64,000 bases of DNA from Solirubrobacteraceae bacterium (GTDB taxonomy: Bacteria; Actinomycetota; Thermoleophilia; Solirubrobacterales; Solirubrobacteraceae): the NCBI GenBank assembly GCA_031177685.1, contig JAPSGI010000003.1, positions 62,001-126,000 of the forward strand, read 5' to 3'. Shown piece after piece: positions 8,493 to 16,245 of the stretch. Every line of letters begins with the position of its first letter. Positions within the stretch are counted from its first letter, which is position 1. The notes under the pieces were generated by a model, which saw only the letters and a list, made by a program, of their open reading frames with translations, did no database searches and was not told the DNA's origin. The position numbers and the translations under genes were made by a program.

Positions 8493-9977
8493 CTACCGCC
8501 TCGCCGCGCGCATCGACCGGCTGTACATCGTCTCCCCGCCGGGGGCCGTCCAGCGCAGCCGCCAGCGCCCGCCGCGGTAGCGGTCCCAGTCGTAGACGAA
8601 GTTGCGCCAGCCGCGGGCGGTGAACGTCTTGATCGTCTTCCAGCCGCCGCGCTTGCCGCGCCACTCCAGCGCGACCTGCGGGTTCGTCCACGGCCGCGCC
8701 GGGCGCACCTGGCCGAAGATCCGCACCCACTTGCCGCGCCGGACCACCCAGATCGGCAGCCGGAAGGCCCTCCAAGCCGGCTTCGCGCGGCCGTCCTCGT
8801 AGCGCAGGCCGCTCTGGAAGCCGGACAGCGGCACGTCGTCGCGGATCAGGTACTGCGTCATCCCGCGCACCTGGCGGTCGCGGAAGGCCATGTAGTCGGC
8901 CTGGTTGATCCACGCGGCCTGCGTGCCCGGCCGCACGCCGAGGCGGCGGTCCGGCGGACGGGTCTGCACGCCGTACTCCGTCAGGTAAATCGGCGGCGCG
9001 GCCCGCGTGGAGCGCCCGCGCTTGCGCGCCCAGCGCAGGATCTTCTTCAGCCGGTACAGCGAGCGCATCGTGATCTCGTCGCGGCGGTCGCGCGCGACGG
9101 GCGAGCGGCTGCCGCCCCGCTGGTAGGGATGCGTGCTGACCGCGTTGAGCGGCACGCGGCGGTAGCGCCCGGAGCAGCCGTACAGCCGCGCCGTGCGCCC
9201 GGTCAGGCGCCGGCCCCGGCTGTCCAGGCAGAAGAACGAGCGCCAGAACCACGCCGTCGCCAGCGCGGTGCGCGCCGCGCTGCCGCCGCGGTGGCCGATC
9301 GGTGCGGTCTCGCCCACGATCATCTGGTCACGGCGGTGCCCGGTGCGCCGCAGGCCGTCGTACGCCGCGTACACCAGCCGGCGGTACATGGTGGGGGCGA
9401 CGGGGATCCTGCGCCCCCGTACGCGCCGGGCCTGCGGGTACAGGAAGATCGCCACGTTGGGCTCGTTCCAGAAGGCCCAGCGATCGACCCGCGGCAGCCC
9501 TGCGTAGGCGCCCGAGTACCGGCGTCCCAGCGCCTGGACGAACCACCGGAAGTGCCTCGGATTCGGGTTGCACACCTGACGGCGCTTGATCGAGCCGCGG
9601 CAGCGGCCCGCCCACGCCGGGCCGGGCCCGGTGGGCGTGAGGATCACGTCCAGGCCGCGCGCCTTGGCGGCGCGGATCGCGCCGTCCAGCGGGCCCCAGT
9701 CGCCGTAGGAGGCCGGATTGGCCAGCGCCACCCGCGGGCGCTTGCGCGCGCGGGCCGACGGCGCCAGCCCGCGCCAGCTGGCGAAGATGCGAACGGTGTC
9801 CACGCCGAGCTGTCGCAGCTCGTCCAGCGTGGCGTCGCGCCAGCCCGGCCCGGACTGCAGCAGCATCCGGTCGTCCTGCACGATCGACTCCTGGTTGAAG
9901 TGCGCTTCGGCGGGCGCGGCGGCGACCAGGCAGAGCGCGCCGGCGAGCGCTGCGGTGAGGCTTCGTCGTCTTCTCAT
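8493..9977 (-). CDS. Exported clan GH-A glycoside hydrolase
   Basis: A 494-residue exported protein with signal peptide MRRRRSLTAALAGALCLVAA followed by APAEA. The TIM-barrel part shows WAFWNEPNV at about residue 172 (acid/base Glu) and YLTEYGVQT at about residue 330 (nucleophile Glu), typical of clan GH-A families such as GH39 or GH5. A C-terminal beta-rich segment of about 120 residues may bind carbohydrate. The start at 9977 has AGAGGA just upstream; an upstream in-frame start at 10070 would place extra residues before the signal peptide. It is divergent from the riboswitch-controlled M23 gene. Substrate unknown. Confidence 0.8.
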   Translation of the reverse strand: MRRRRSLTAALAGALCLVAAAPAEAHFNQESIVQDDRMLLQSGPGWRDATLDELRQLGVDTVRIFASWRGLAPSARARKRPRVALANPASYGDWGPLDGAIRAAKARGLDVILTPTGPGPAWAGRCRGSIKRRQVCNPNPRHFRWFVQALGRRYSGAYAGLPRVDRWAFWNEPNVAIFLYPQARRVRGRRIPVAPTMYRRLVYAAYDGLRRTGHRRDQMIVGETAPIGHRGGSAARTALATAWFWRSFFCLDSRGRRLTGRTARLYGCSGRYRRVPLNAVSTHPYQRGGSRSPVARDRRDEITMRSLYRLKKILRWARKRGRSTRAAPPIYLTEYGVQTRPPDRRLGVRPGTQAAWINQADYMAFRDRQVRGMTQYLIRDDVPLSGFQSGLRYEDGRAKPAWRAFRLPIWVVRRGKWVRIFGQVRPARPWTNPQVALEWRGKRGGWKTIKTFTARGWRNFVYDWDRYRGGRWRLRWTAPGGETMYSRSMRAARR

Positions 9978-10077
9978 GTCCTCTCGCAACCCGGCGACGG
10001 GCGCCGGGGTTGCACACCGCGTCAGCAGTCGGACCGCGGCCGCGCCCGCCCAGCGCCGCGCCGCTCGCATCTGTATC

Positions 10078-10236
10078 TTGCGGCGCCAACCGAGACCTAT
10101 GCCGAACCGCCGAGGCGCTCCGATGCCGAGGCGGCCGGGGGACCCAACTTCTCGGGGCGAATCGCCTTACCGCGTAGCGCCGCTCTTTCCGGCGCGAGCC
10201 CGTCAGCTAACCCCGGAGGCGCTCACTGGAAAGAGA
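10078..10236 (+). promoter_or_regulatory. c-di-AMP riboswitch (ydaO-yuaA class)
   Basis: The leader of the M23 gene carries the class's conserved blocks in the right order: GCCGGGGGACCCAA (about 10130-10143), GGGGCGAATCGCC (about 10150), and CCCGTCAGCTAACCCCGGAG near the 3' end (about 10199), with pairing segments CCGCC and GGCGG around the first. This class senses cyclic di-AMP and is known upstream of cell-wall hydrolases in actinobacteria, usually switching them off. The ribosome site AAGAGAGG lies at its 3' edge. Outer limits are approximate. Confidence 0.88.
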
Positions 10237-10243
10237 GGTCGCC

Positions 10244-11098
10244 GTGCAGAAGCTGACCCGTCCGTTCTCCGACCCCTACGCGGTCGCCGTGGGCTGTGCC
10301 CTCGGCGTGCTGCTGGCCGCCGCCGTCCTGATCGCCGCCGCCCCCGCGTTCGCCCACGCGCCCGGCGGCGGGTCGGACCCCGACCACCCGCGCTCCGCGC
10401 CGGCCAAGCGCTCCTCGCCCATGGGCTTCGGCCGGCGCACGCTGCGGCGCGGCTCGCGCGGCGCCGACGTGCGCTACCTGCAGGGCCTGCTGGGCCGCCT
10501 GGGCCACCGGACCGCGGTCGACGGCATGTACGGCCGTGGGACCGAGTCGCGCGTCCGCAGCTGGGAGCGCAGCGTCGACGGCCGCGTCGATGGCCGCGTG
10601 ACGCCGGGCCAGGCGAGCGAGATGCGCCGCCGCGCCGCGGTCGGCGCCCGCGTCGAGCCCATCGCCGACGCCCCGACCCGCGACTACGTCTTCCCCGTCA
10701 AGGGCCCGCACAGCTACGGGACGTCGGTCAACCGCTTTGGCGCGCCGCGCGGCGGACGCTCGCACCAGGGCCACGACATCATGGCGCGGGCGGGGCTGCC
10801 GGTCGTCTCGGTCACCGCGGGACGCGTGTCCGCCGTGGGCAGCAACGGGGGCGCGGGCAACTACGCGGTGGTGCAGGGCGACGACCGCCGCGACTATGCC
10901 TACTACCACCTGCAGTCGCGCGCCGTGGTGACCCGGGGACAGCGCGTGAGCGCCGGCACGCCCCTGGGCCGCGTCGGCTGCACGGGCAGCTGCTCGGGCG
11001 ACCACCTGCACTTCGAGATGTGGACGCCGCACTGGTGGGACGGAGGGTCGCCGTTCGACCCGCTGCCCTACCTGCGGCAGTGGGACGCCTACAGCTGA
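10244..11098 (+). CDS. Exported M23 endopeptidase with peptidoglycan-binding domain
   Basis: A 284-residue zinc metallopeptidase predicted to cut peptidoglycan cross-links. Domains: signal peptide or anchor (1-37), PG_binding_1 domain at about 62-120 (GSRGADVRYLQGLLGRLG), and M23 domain at about 155-278 with HQGHD (about 173) and HLHFEM (about 253), which hold the zinc ligands. The GTG start follows AAGAGAGG by 5 bp. Its leader is a c-di-AMP riboswitch, so expression should follow the osmotic and wall-stress second messenger. The end overlaps the convergent prpD-like gene by 10 bp. Confidence 0.9.
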   Translation: MQKLTRPFSDPYAVAVGCALGVLLAAAVLIAAAPAFAHAPGGGSDPDHPRSAPAKRSSPMGFGRRTLRRGSRGADVRYLQGLLGRLGHRTAVDGMYGRGTESRVRSWERSVDGRVDGRVTPGQASEMRRRAAVGARVEPIADAPTRDYVFPVKGPHSYGTSVNRFGAPRGGRSHQGHDIMARAGLPVVSVTAGRVSAVGSNGGAGNYAVVQGDDRRDYAYYHLQSRAVVTRGQRVSAGTPLGRVGCTGSCSGDHLHFEMWTPHWWDGGSPFDPLPYLRQWDAYS

Positions 11099-12204
11099 GC
11101 CAGCAGGTCGGCCGCCGGCCGCGCGGGATCGTCCAGCACGCCGTCCAGGCGCCCGCCGGCCAGGTCGTGGACCTTGGCGGCGAGCTGCGCGGGCGACAGC
11201 GGGCGCTTCGGGGACCCGCGCGAGGCGACGACCTGCGCGGCCTCCTCGCCGTCCAGCATGAGAACCGCCTCCGATTCGCCCAGCGCGGCGTCCGTGCGCA
11301 CCGCGACATCGCGCGCCGCCGCCCGCACCTCCGGGTCCACGGCGGCGAAGCTCGCGGTCCGCGGCTCGCCGCGCAGCCGCGCGAAGGCGACGAGGTAGGG
11401 GATGGAGAACTTCGCCTGCAGGCCGTCCACGACGTCGTCGTAGCGCGCGGCGGCCCGCGCGACGGGATGTACGACGATCTCGACAGAACCGCCTCCGCGA
11501 GCCCCCAGCGCCGCCTCCAGCGCCGAATGCGCCAGCAGGCAGCACGGCCACGGCTTGATCCAGTTGCGCGCGATCGCCGGGTCGGCGGGATCGGGGTCCG
11601 CCCAGCGCCCGCCGAACACGTCGGCGAAGCCGAACGGCGCGCCGGACGCCTCGCCCACCGCCGCCCCACCGCGCGCCGTCAGGGCGGCGTGGACCCCGGT
11701 CGCCGCGGCCATCCCCACCTGCAGCGCCTTGCCATCGGAGCCGAACGCGGCGCGCATCCCGCCGGCCCGCAGCAGCGCCAGCCGCGTCGCGGCGTCCGCC
11801 GCCGAGCCGTCCAGGTCCAGCAGCCGCCCCGCGGCCACGGCCGCGCCGACCGCGCCGCACACGGCCGTGGGGTGCCACCCGCGCTCGTAGAGGGCCGGAT
11901 GGCTGGCGCGGCTCAGCGCGCCCATCGCCTCGAAGCCGGCGGCGTAGGCGTCCAGCACCTCGCCGGCCGAGGCGCCTCGCGCGGCACCGAGCCCCAGCGC
12001 GGCGGGCGCCGTCGGCGCGCTCAGGTGGGCGATACCGGGCAGGTAGGTGTCGTCGAAGTCCAGGACGTGACCGGCGGTGCCGAGCCAGGCCACCCGCTCG
12101 AGCAGACCGTCGCCGGTCGCCCGCGCCGCCCGCGCCGCCCGCTCGCCCGCGCCGCCCGCCGCGCACGCCATCCAGTCCAGCAGGGCCGCCCGGTACGCAT
12201 CCAC
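11089..12204 (-). CDS. MmgE/PrpD family protein
   Basis: The family includes 2-methylcitrate dehydratase and cis-aconitate decarboxylase. The 371-residue protein has the signature stretch HVLDFDDTYLPGIAHLSAPT and the helical N-terminal then mixed C-terminal layout of the family, somewhat shorter than the usual 450 residues. No methylcitrate-cycle gene is nearby, so the substrate is open. The GTG start has TAACGT 8 bp upstream. Its first codons and upstream sequence are copied about 2 kb away at 14135-14276, see the direct repeats. Confidence 0.8.
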   Translation of the reverse strand: MDAYRAALLDWMACAAGGAGERAARAARATGDGLLERVAWLGTAGHVLDFDDTYLPGIAHLSAPTAPAALGLGAARGASAGEVLDAYAAGFEAMGALSRASHPALYERGWHPTAVCGAVGAAVAAGRLLDLDGSAADAATRLALLRAGGMRAAFGSDGKALQVGMAAATGVHAALTARGGAAVGEASGAPFGFADVFGGRWADPDPADPAIARNWIKPWPCCLLAHSALEAALGARGGGSVEIVVHPVARAAARYDDVVDGLQAKFSIPYLVAFARLRGEPRTASFAAVDPEVRAAARDVAVRTDAALGESEAVLMLDGEEAAQVVASRGSPKRPLSPAQLAAKVHDLAGGRLDGVLDDPARPAADLLAQL

Positions 12205-12323
12205 GGAACCGCACGTTATCCGCGCGGCGTGCGGGAACGCCGATCAAGCGATGGAAGCATGTCCAGCCGCCTCGAAGCCGAGCTGACCGACGACCTCCTG
12301 AGGCTCGGCGACCGCTTCGCCGA
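12183..12323. repeat. Left copy of ~140-bp direct repeat flanking cassette
   Basis: This stretch, which covers the first codons of the prpD-like gene, its upstream region and the start of a broken gene, matches 14135-14276 almost base for base with a few substitutions and one 1-bp gap. Identity stops at GCCGA, which is also where the first tandem unit begins. Confidence 0.85.
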
Positions 12324-12372
12324 ACGCGTGGCGAGGTGTCCATTCAGCGGCGATGATCCACATTTCTGGTAG
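12259..12372 (+). pseudogene. Truncated 5' copy of the gene at 14203
   Basis: The segment SRLEAELTDDLLRLGDRFA is identical to the start of the 153-residue protein encoded at 14203-14664. A 1-bp deletion relative to that copy shifts the original start out of frame, though an ATG at 12259 restores it. Homology ends after codon 21 at GCCGA, and the frame then runs into cassette sequence and stops at 12372. It is a remnant left by the duplication. Confidence 0.75.
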
Positions 12373-13200
12373 TTGGTGTTACGAAACGCTGGTCTCGCGG
12401 ATGTTTAGGGGTGCACATTCAAAGCGCCGCGCCCGTGGCGGCGTGGCCGTCGATATACCGGGAGGCCAGCAGTGCTTCGGTTCAAACGCATTCTCGGGTC
12501 GGGCATCCTCGCCGCGTTGCTTGCGACCGCGGCCATGGCGATCTCGGCCCAGGCTGGCACCATCAAGGCCGTATGCAAAGTCAGCGGGGAGGCAAAGGTC
12601 GTCGACAAAGACGACAGCACCTACGGCGTCAGGCTCATCGGAGGCTCCGGCACCTTCGAGTTCGAGGGCACGGCTGCTTGCTCCGGCCTGAACAAAGGCC
12701 AGTTCTTCATCGACACTCACGATGTCGTGGCGGTAGGCGATTACGACAGCGTGGTCTGTGGAATCGGCAAGGCCGTTGGGCGGGTCACCGGCCTGACGAA
12801 GAAGGCCATCCCACCACCGGTAGGCAGCAAATCCAATCTGGAGCCGGCACTCCAGGACAAGAAGTTCGCGCTCGACTTGTTCGCCGGTGGTGCGGGAGGC
12901 TTCTACTGGAAGGCCGAGGACTACGCCAAACCAGACCCGATTCCCAAACCGGCCACCAGTCCGAAAACGGAAGACAAAGCGGAGTGGGATGGGGGTGGCA
13001 CGATTGACCTGGAGGCCAGCGCAAACAAACAGGATCCGCCGCCTCCGCCACCTGAGGATAACTGCGCGAAAGCGTTCAAGGTCAACGCCGTGATCGGCGT
13101 CGACAACCAGGGAGCCTGACGTAGACAAAACCGTTCCGTCTCCCCCGAACTCGGCCCGTGCTGTGGTCCGGACGGCGAGGCGTGCCGAGACGTGGTTTAC
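12319..13200 (+). repeat. Tandem unit 1 (~880 bp)
   Basis: Unit 1 and unit 2 share upstream sequence (for example GTTACGAAACGC and GGATGTTTAGGGGTGCACAT), the whole gene, and the trailing region. They begin with GCCGAACGCG and GCCGAATGCG respectively. Base composition is visibly less GC-rich than neighbouring genes. Confidence 0.8.
12472..13119 (+). CDS. Exported protein of unknown function, tandem copy A
   Basis: A 215-residue exported protein starting with GTG, preceded by GGGAGG at 7 bp spacing. The signal peptide MLRFKRILGSGILAALLATA ends near AISAQA. The mature part is probably beta-rich with five cysteines (for example KAVCKVSG, AACSG, VVCGIG, DNCAK), a conserved core (TYGVRLIGGSG, KAVGRVTGLTKKA) and a Pro-rich stretch near the C-terminus. 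No family is recognised. Lysine and aspartate codons are frequent and GC is lower than around it, suggesting a different origin. It is about 75% similar by eye to copy B, which follows 230 bp later. Confidence 0.8.
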   Translation: MLRFKRILGSGILAALLATAAMAISAQAGTIKAVCKVSGEAKVVDKDDSTYGVRLIGGSGTFEFEGTAACSGLNKGQFFIDTHDVVAVGDYDSVVCGIGKAVGRVTGLTKKAIPPPVGSKSNLEPALQDKKFALDLFAGGAGGFYWKAEDYAKPDPIPKPATSPKTEDKAEWDGGGTIDLEASANKQDPPPPPPEDNCAKAFKVNAVIGVDNQGA

Positions 13201-13349
13201 GCCGAATGCGTGGGTAGTGTCATTCAGCAATAATGATCCAGATTCTGGTAATTGATGTTACGAAACGCGCTTTTCGCGGATGTTTAGGGGTGCACATTCA
13301 AACTGCCGCGCCCATGTCGGGCGCGGTCATCGACATCCGGGAGGACACA

Positions 13350-13991
13350 GTGCTTCGGTTCAAACGCATTCTCGGGTCGGGCATCCTCGCCGCGTTGCTT
13401 GTGACCGCGGCTATGGCGATCCCCGCCCAAGCCGGCACCATCAAAGCCGTATGCAAAGTCAACGGGGAGGTCAAGGTCTCCGACAAAGACGACACCGCCT
13501 ACGGCGTCAGGCTCATCGGAGGCTCCGGCAGCTTCGAGTTCACGGGCACAGCTGCCTGCTCCGGCGCGAACAAAGGCCAGCCCTTTGTCGACACTCACGA
13601 CGTTGAGGCGCTCGGCGACTTCGACAGCACTATTTGCGGAGCCGGCAAGGCCGTCGGGCGGGTCACCGGCCTGACGAAGAAGGCCACCCCGCCACCGGTA
13701 GGCAGCAAATCTAATCTGGAGCCGGCGGTCGAGGGCAAGAAGTTCGCACTCGAGTTCTTCGTCGGCGGTGAGGGCGCGTTCCTCTGGAAGGCCGAAGACT
13801 ACGACAAACCAAGCCCGGTTCCCAAAACGCTCACCAGTCCAAAAACGGAAGAGAAAGCGCAGTGGGACGCGGCTGGCACAATCGACCTGAAGGCCAGCCC
13901 GAACAAACAGATGCAGCCGCTTCCGCCACCTGGAGATAACTGCGCGAAAGCGTTCAAGATCACCGGCGAAATCCTCGTTCACTCCGATTGA
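13350..13991 (+). CDS. Exported protein of unknown function, tandem copy B
   Basis: A 213-residue paralogue of the protein encoded at 12472. The GTG start is placed at the position matching copy A, with GGGAGG 5 bp upstream; a longer in-frame ATG at 13233 would add residues ahead of the signal peptide and is rejected. Signal peptide and cysteine positions match copy A (KAVCKVNG, AACSGANK, TICGAGK, DNCAK). The C-terminal tails differ most. Role unknown; two adjacent diverging copies could point to a surface or secreted factor under changing selection. Confidence 0.8.
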   Translation: MLRFKRILGSGILAALLVTAAMAIPAQAGTIKAVCKVNGEVKVSDKDDTAYGVRLIGGSGSFEFTGTAACSGANKGQPFVDTHDVEALGDFDSTICGAGKAVGRVTGLTKKATPPPVGSKSNLEPAVEGKKFALEFFVGGEGAFLWKAEDYDKPSPVPKTLTSPKTEEKAQWDAAGTIDLKASPNKQMQPLPPPGDNCAKAFKITGEILVHSD

Positions 13992-14001
13992 GCCTTACGT
14001 A

Positions 14002-14017
14002 GACGGAACGTTCCGTC
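14002..14017. terminator. Perfect 16-bp palindrome after copy B
   Basis: GACGGAACGTTCCGTC lies 10 bp after the stop codon of copy B. The matching place after copy A is degenerate. It may terminate transcription or bind a dimeric regulator. Confidence 0.4.
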
Positions 14018-14134
14018 GCCCTGGAGCTCGGCCCGTGCGGCGGTCCGGGGAAACGGAGCGTGTCGAGTAAGGAGCCGGCGTCGCGCGCTGCGCCCTGAGT
14101 GGCGTGGCGCGCGGCGCCGTTTCGCGCTTGAGCC

Positions 14135-14276
14135 GGGCCGCCGGTACGCATCCACGGAACCGCACGTTATCCGCGCGCCGGGGCGGGAACGCTGATGAAG
14201 AGATGGAAGCGTCACCCAGCCGCCTCGAAGCCGAGCTGACCGATGACCTCCTGAGGCTCGGCGACCGCTTCGCCGA
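14135..14276. repeat. Right copy of ~140-bp direct repeat flanking cassette
   Basis: Matches 12183-12323. This copy contains a dead fragment of the prpD-like gene start and the intact start of the 153-residue gene, so the two genes were originally neighbours and the cassette now separates them. Confidence 0.85.
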
Positions 14277-14664
14277 CGAGGAGTTCTGCACCGAGCTCTA
14301 TCGCGGCCTGTCGAGCATGAAGTGGCGCCGGCCCGACGGGCCCGGCGGGCACGTCACGCTGAGCTGGAGGCGCGCCGAGGAGCTGGTCAACGGGTTGCGC
14401 CACGAGGCGGGCCGTCCCAGCCTCGAGCTGGCCCAGACCGGCGGGGAGGGCGAGCTGTCGGACCTGGTCCGCGACGAGCTCGGCGGCCTGGGGTGGATCG
14501 CCCAGCCGCTGGACACGGGCCGTCACGACGATGCGCACGTCGCCCAGCCGGAGTCCCCGCCGCCCGCGGACGACGGCGCCCGCCACTCTCCGGCCGACGA
14601 TCCCGGCGGCTGGGAGCGCCGCGCCCAGGCCGACGCGGACGAGAGCCGGCGCCGGCACTCCTAG
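14203..14664 (+). CDS. Hypothetical protein, intact parent of the remnant at 12259
   Basis: A 153-residue, hydrophilic, probably cytoplasmic protein starting MEASPSRLEAELTDDLLRLG. The first half is helical (WRRAEELVNGLRHEAG, LSDLVRDELGGLGW), the second half a Pro/Asp/Arg-rich tail likely to be disordered. No family is recognised. The ATG at 14203 is chosen because the duplicated segment preserves it. Its last 4 bp (CTAG) overlap the convergent amidase gene. Confidence 0.7.
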   Translation: MEASPSRLEAELTDDLLRLGDRFADEEFCTELYRGLSSMKWRRPDGPGGHVTLSWRRAEELVNGLRHEAGRPSLELAQTGGEGELSDLVRDELGGLGWIAQPLDTGRHDDAHVAQPESPPPADDGARHSPADDPGGWERRAQADADESRRRHS

Positions 14665-15401
14665 GCGCAGCGCAAGCCGGCCAGCCGCGCGCGGTACCGG
14701 CGCATGGTGCCGCCGCGGAAGTCGCTGTGCGTGCTGCGGGTGTGGCGGTCGGGGCGCAGCTCGGTGTACCAGCGCGTGCGCACGGTCTCGGAGTGGCCCA
14801 GCACGTCGCGGATGGCGATCCCGTAGCGGCACGCGAGCCAGCGCGTGAGGGCGAGCGACGCCGCGAGCTGGCGCCGGTTGCGCATGACCTCGGCGTCGGA
14901 GAACCCGATGTGCTCGATCCCCAGCGAGACGTGGTTGACGCCGAACGCGTGGCGGCAGCGGATGCGCTCGCTGACCAGCTGGTAGATCGTCCCGTCGCGG
15001 CCGACGAGGAAGTGCGCGCACGTGCCGGGCAGCTCGCCCAGCTCGGGGTCGCGGCGGTTGCGCGCGAACAGCCGCCAGGTGTCGCGGACGCTGGCGATCG
15101 ACGTCCAGTGCTGGACGATCACCCGCGGGTCCAGGCGCCATTCCGGGTCGCCGTAGTGACGGCGCGAGTACGCGGCCATCTGGGCGCGGCGCTTGGCGCC
15201 ATAGGGGATGCGGTACGCGAGTATCGGCGGCCGCGGGGGCCCGGCCACCGGCGCGGCGGTCGGCGCGGTCGTGCTGGCCGCGGTGGCGCCCAGCGGCGCG
15301 CTTGCCGCGCTCGTGGGCTCGGCGCGCGGCACTGAGACCTCCCGATCCGACCCGCACGCCGCGATCGCGACGGCCAGCCCCGCGAGCACCGCGCGCCTCA
15401 T
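14661..15401 (-). CDS. N-acetylmuramoyl-L-alanine amidase (Amidase_2), lipoprotein
   Basis: A 246-residue lipoprotein: signal MRRAVLAGLAVAIAAC with lipobox ending at Cys16. After a Thr/Ala/Pro linker the Amidase_2 domain spans about residues 85-235, with VIVQHWTS (zinc His), THSD-type later residues, HFLVGRDGTIYQLV and GIEHIG. It should remove peptide stems from peptidoglycan glycan strands at the outer membrane face. GGAGGT lies just upstream. The ATG overlaps the stop of the M14 peptidase gene by 4 bp (ATGA), so the two are cotranscribed. Confidence 0.88.
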   Translation of the reverse strand: MRRAVLAGLAVAIAACGSDREVSVPRAEPTSAASAPLGATAASTTAPTAAPVAGPPRPPILAYRIPYGAKRRAQMAAYSRRHYGDPEWRLDPRVIVQHWTSIASVRDTWRLFARNRRDPELGELPGTCAHFLVGRDGTIYQLVSERIRCRHAFGVNHVSLGIEHIGFSDAEVMRNRRQLAASLALTRWLACRYGIAIRDVLGHSETVRTRWYTELRPDRHTRSTHSDFRGGTMRRYRARLAGLRCA

Positions 15402-16159
15402 CGCACCTCCCGCGCCAGCGCGAGCACGGCGCGCGCGTGGCGCCGCGCGGACGCCGGCGAAAGCTCGCCGGCCGGCAGCTCGACCACGATCCCCGTGCTG
15501 CCGCGGATCGTGCGCGCCTGCCAGCGCGTGATCGACCCGGGGGCGGCGTAGAAGAACCGGTACGGCAGTCCGACCCGCCGCGCGTAGCGGCGCGCGATGC
15601 GCTCGTCGCCGTAGGCGTCCACCAGTTCGGCGTGCTGGTGGTACCAGACCGAGACGACCGGGCGCTCCGCGCGCATCAGCTCGTACGTCGCCCGCGACTC
15701 GGGCTCCGACAGCGGGCCCGTGCCGGAGTAGTAGGTGCCGGGCGGCAGGCGGCGCCAGCGATAGGGGAAGTTGCGGTTGAGGTCGACGCCGTTGGCGTTG
15801 CCGCGCGTGCCGGCGCGGCAGCCGTCGGGGTTGGCGTCGCGGACGAGCCACAGGGCGACGCCCGCGGGCGGGGCGGCGTCGCGCAGCCGCGCGATCACCG
15901 CGCGCCCGGCGCGCTCGTTGCCGTGCACGCAGCCCACCACCAGCACGGAGACCGGCGCGCCCGGCTCGCCCAGCCGCCGCGCGCGGATCGCCCGCCCGCG
16001 CACCGAATGGCCGATCGTCACGGTCTGCGCCGCCGCTGGGGGCGGCGCCGGATCGCTCGCGGGTCGCGTCTGCGTTCCGCTGCCCGACGCCCCGAACGGC
16101 AGCGCGAGCATCGCACCGGCCAGCACGAGCGCGTCAAACGGGAGCATGGACGCCATCAT
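15398..16159 (-). CDS. Exported M14 zinc carboxypeptidase (MpaA-like)
   Basis: A 253-residue exported peptidase with an N-terminal signal. M14 motifs: CVHGNERAG (zinc His and Glu), RDANPDG, NANGVDLNRNFPY, WYHQHAE (third zinc ligand) and VVELPAG (catalytic Glu). Such enzymes often cut gamma-D-glutamyl-diaminopimelate bonds in wall peptides. Translational overlap with the amidase downstream suggests the two strip and trim the same stem peptides. Two Met codons at the start make the exact first residue uncertain. Confidence 0.87.
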   Translation of the reverse strand: MMASMLPFDALVLAGAMLALPFGASGSGTQTRPASDPAPPPAAAQTVTIGHSVRGRAIRARRLGEPGAPVSVLVVGCVHGNERAGRAVIARLRDAAPPAGVALWLVRDANPDGCRAGTRGNANGVDLNRNFPYRWRRLPPGTYYSGTGPLSEPESRATYELMRAERPVVSVWYHQHAELVDAYGDERIARRYARRVGLPYRFFYAAPGSITRWQARTIRGSTGIVVELPAGELSPASARRHARAVLALAREVR

Positions 16160-16245
16160 GATCCGCTCAAGCGCGGCGCGACGCCGGTCGATCGAACGGA
16201 ACGGCGCTCGGCTCGCGGGCGCATCGAAGACGAAAGGACCCTCAG

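Larger units (their letters stand above)
13201..14067 (+). repeat. Tandem unit 2 (~870 bp)
   Basis: Second copy of the unit described at 12319-13200, adjoining it without spacer. The right limit is where resemblance to the unit 1 tail fades (GTCCGG followed by GCGTGTCGAG). Confidence 0.75.

Noticed and set aside
7158-10256. 1032-codon plus-strand frame across holB, PHP and glycosidase genes
   Set aside because: It spans three genes that each have clear family motifs in other frames, and its own translation is a Gly/Ala/Arg/Pro-rich shadow.
13233-13349. Longer N-terminus for tandem copy B from an ATG at 13233
   Set aside because: It would put 39 residues before the signal peptide, and the matching region of copy A is not open from a start codon. 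The GTG with a ribosome site is conserved in both copies.
12183-14276. Cassette as an insertion sequence or transposon
   Set aside because: No transposase or terminal inverted repeats. The flanking repeats are ~140 bp direct copies of host gene starts, far longer than target duplications of known insertion sequences.
14661-15851. 396-codon minus-strand frame containing the amidase
   Set aside because: The first 150 codons overlap the M14 peptidase out of frame. The amidase starts at 15401 with ribosome site and lipoprotein signal.
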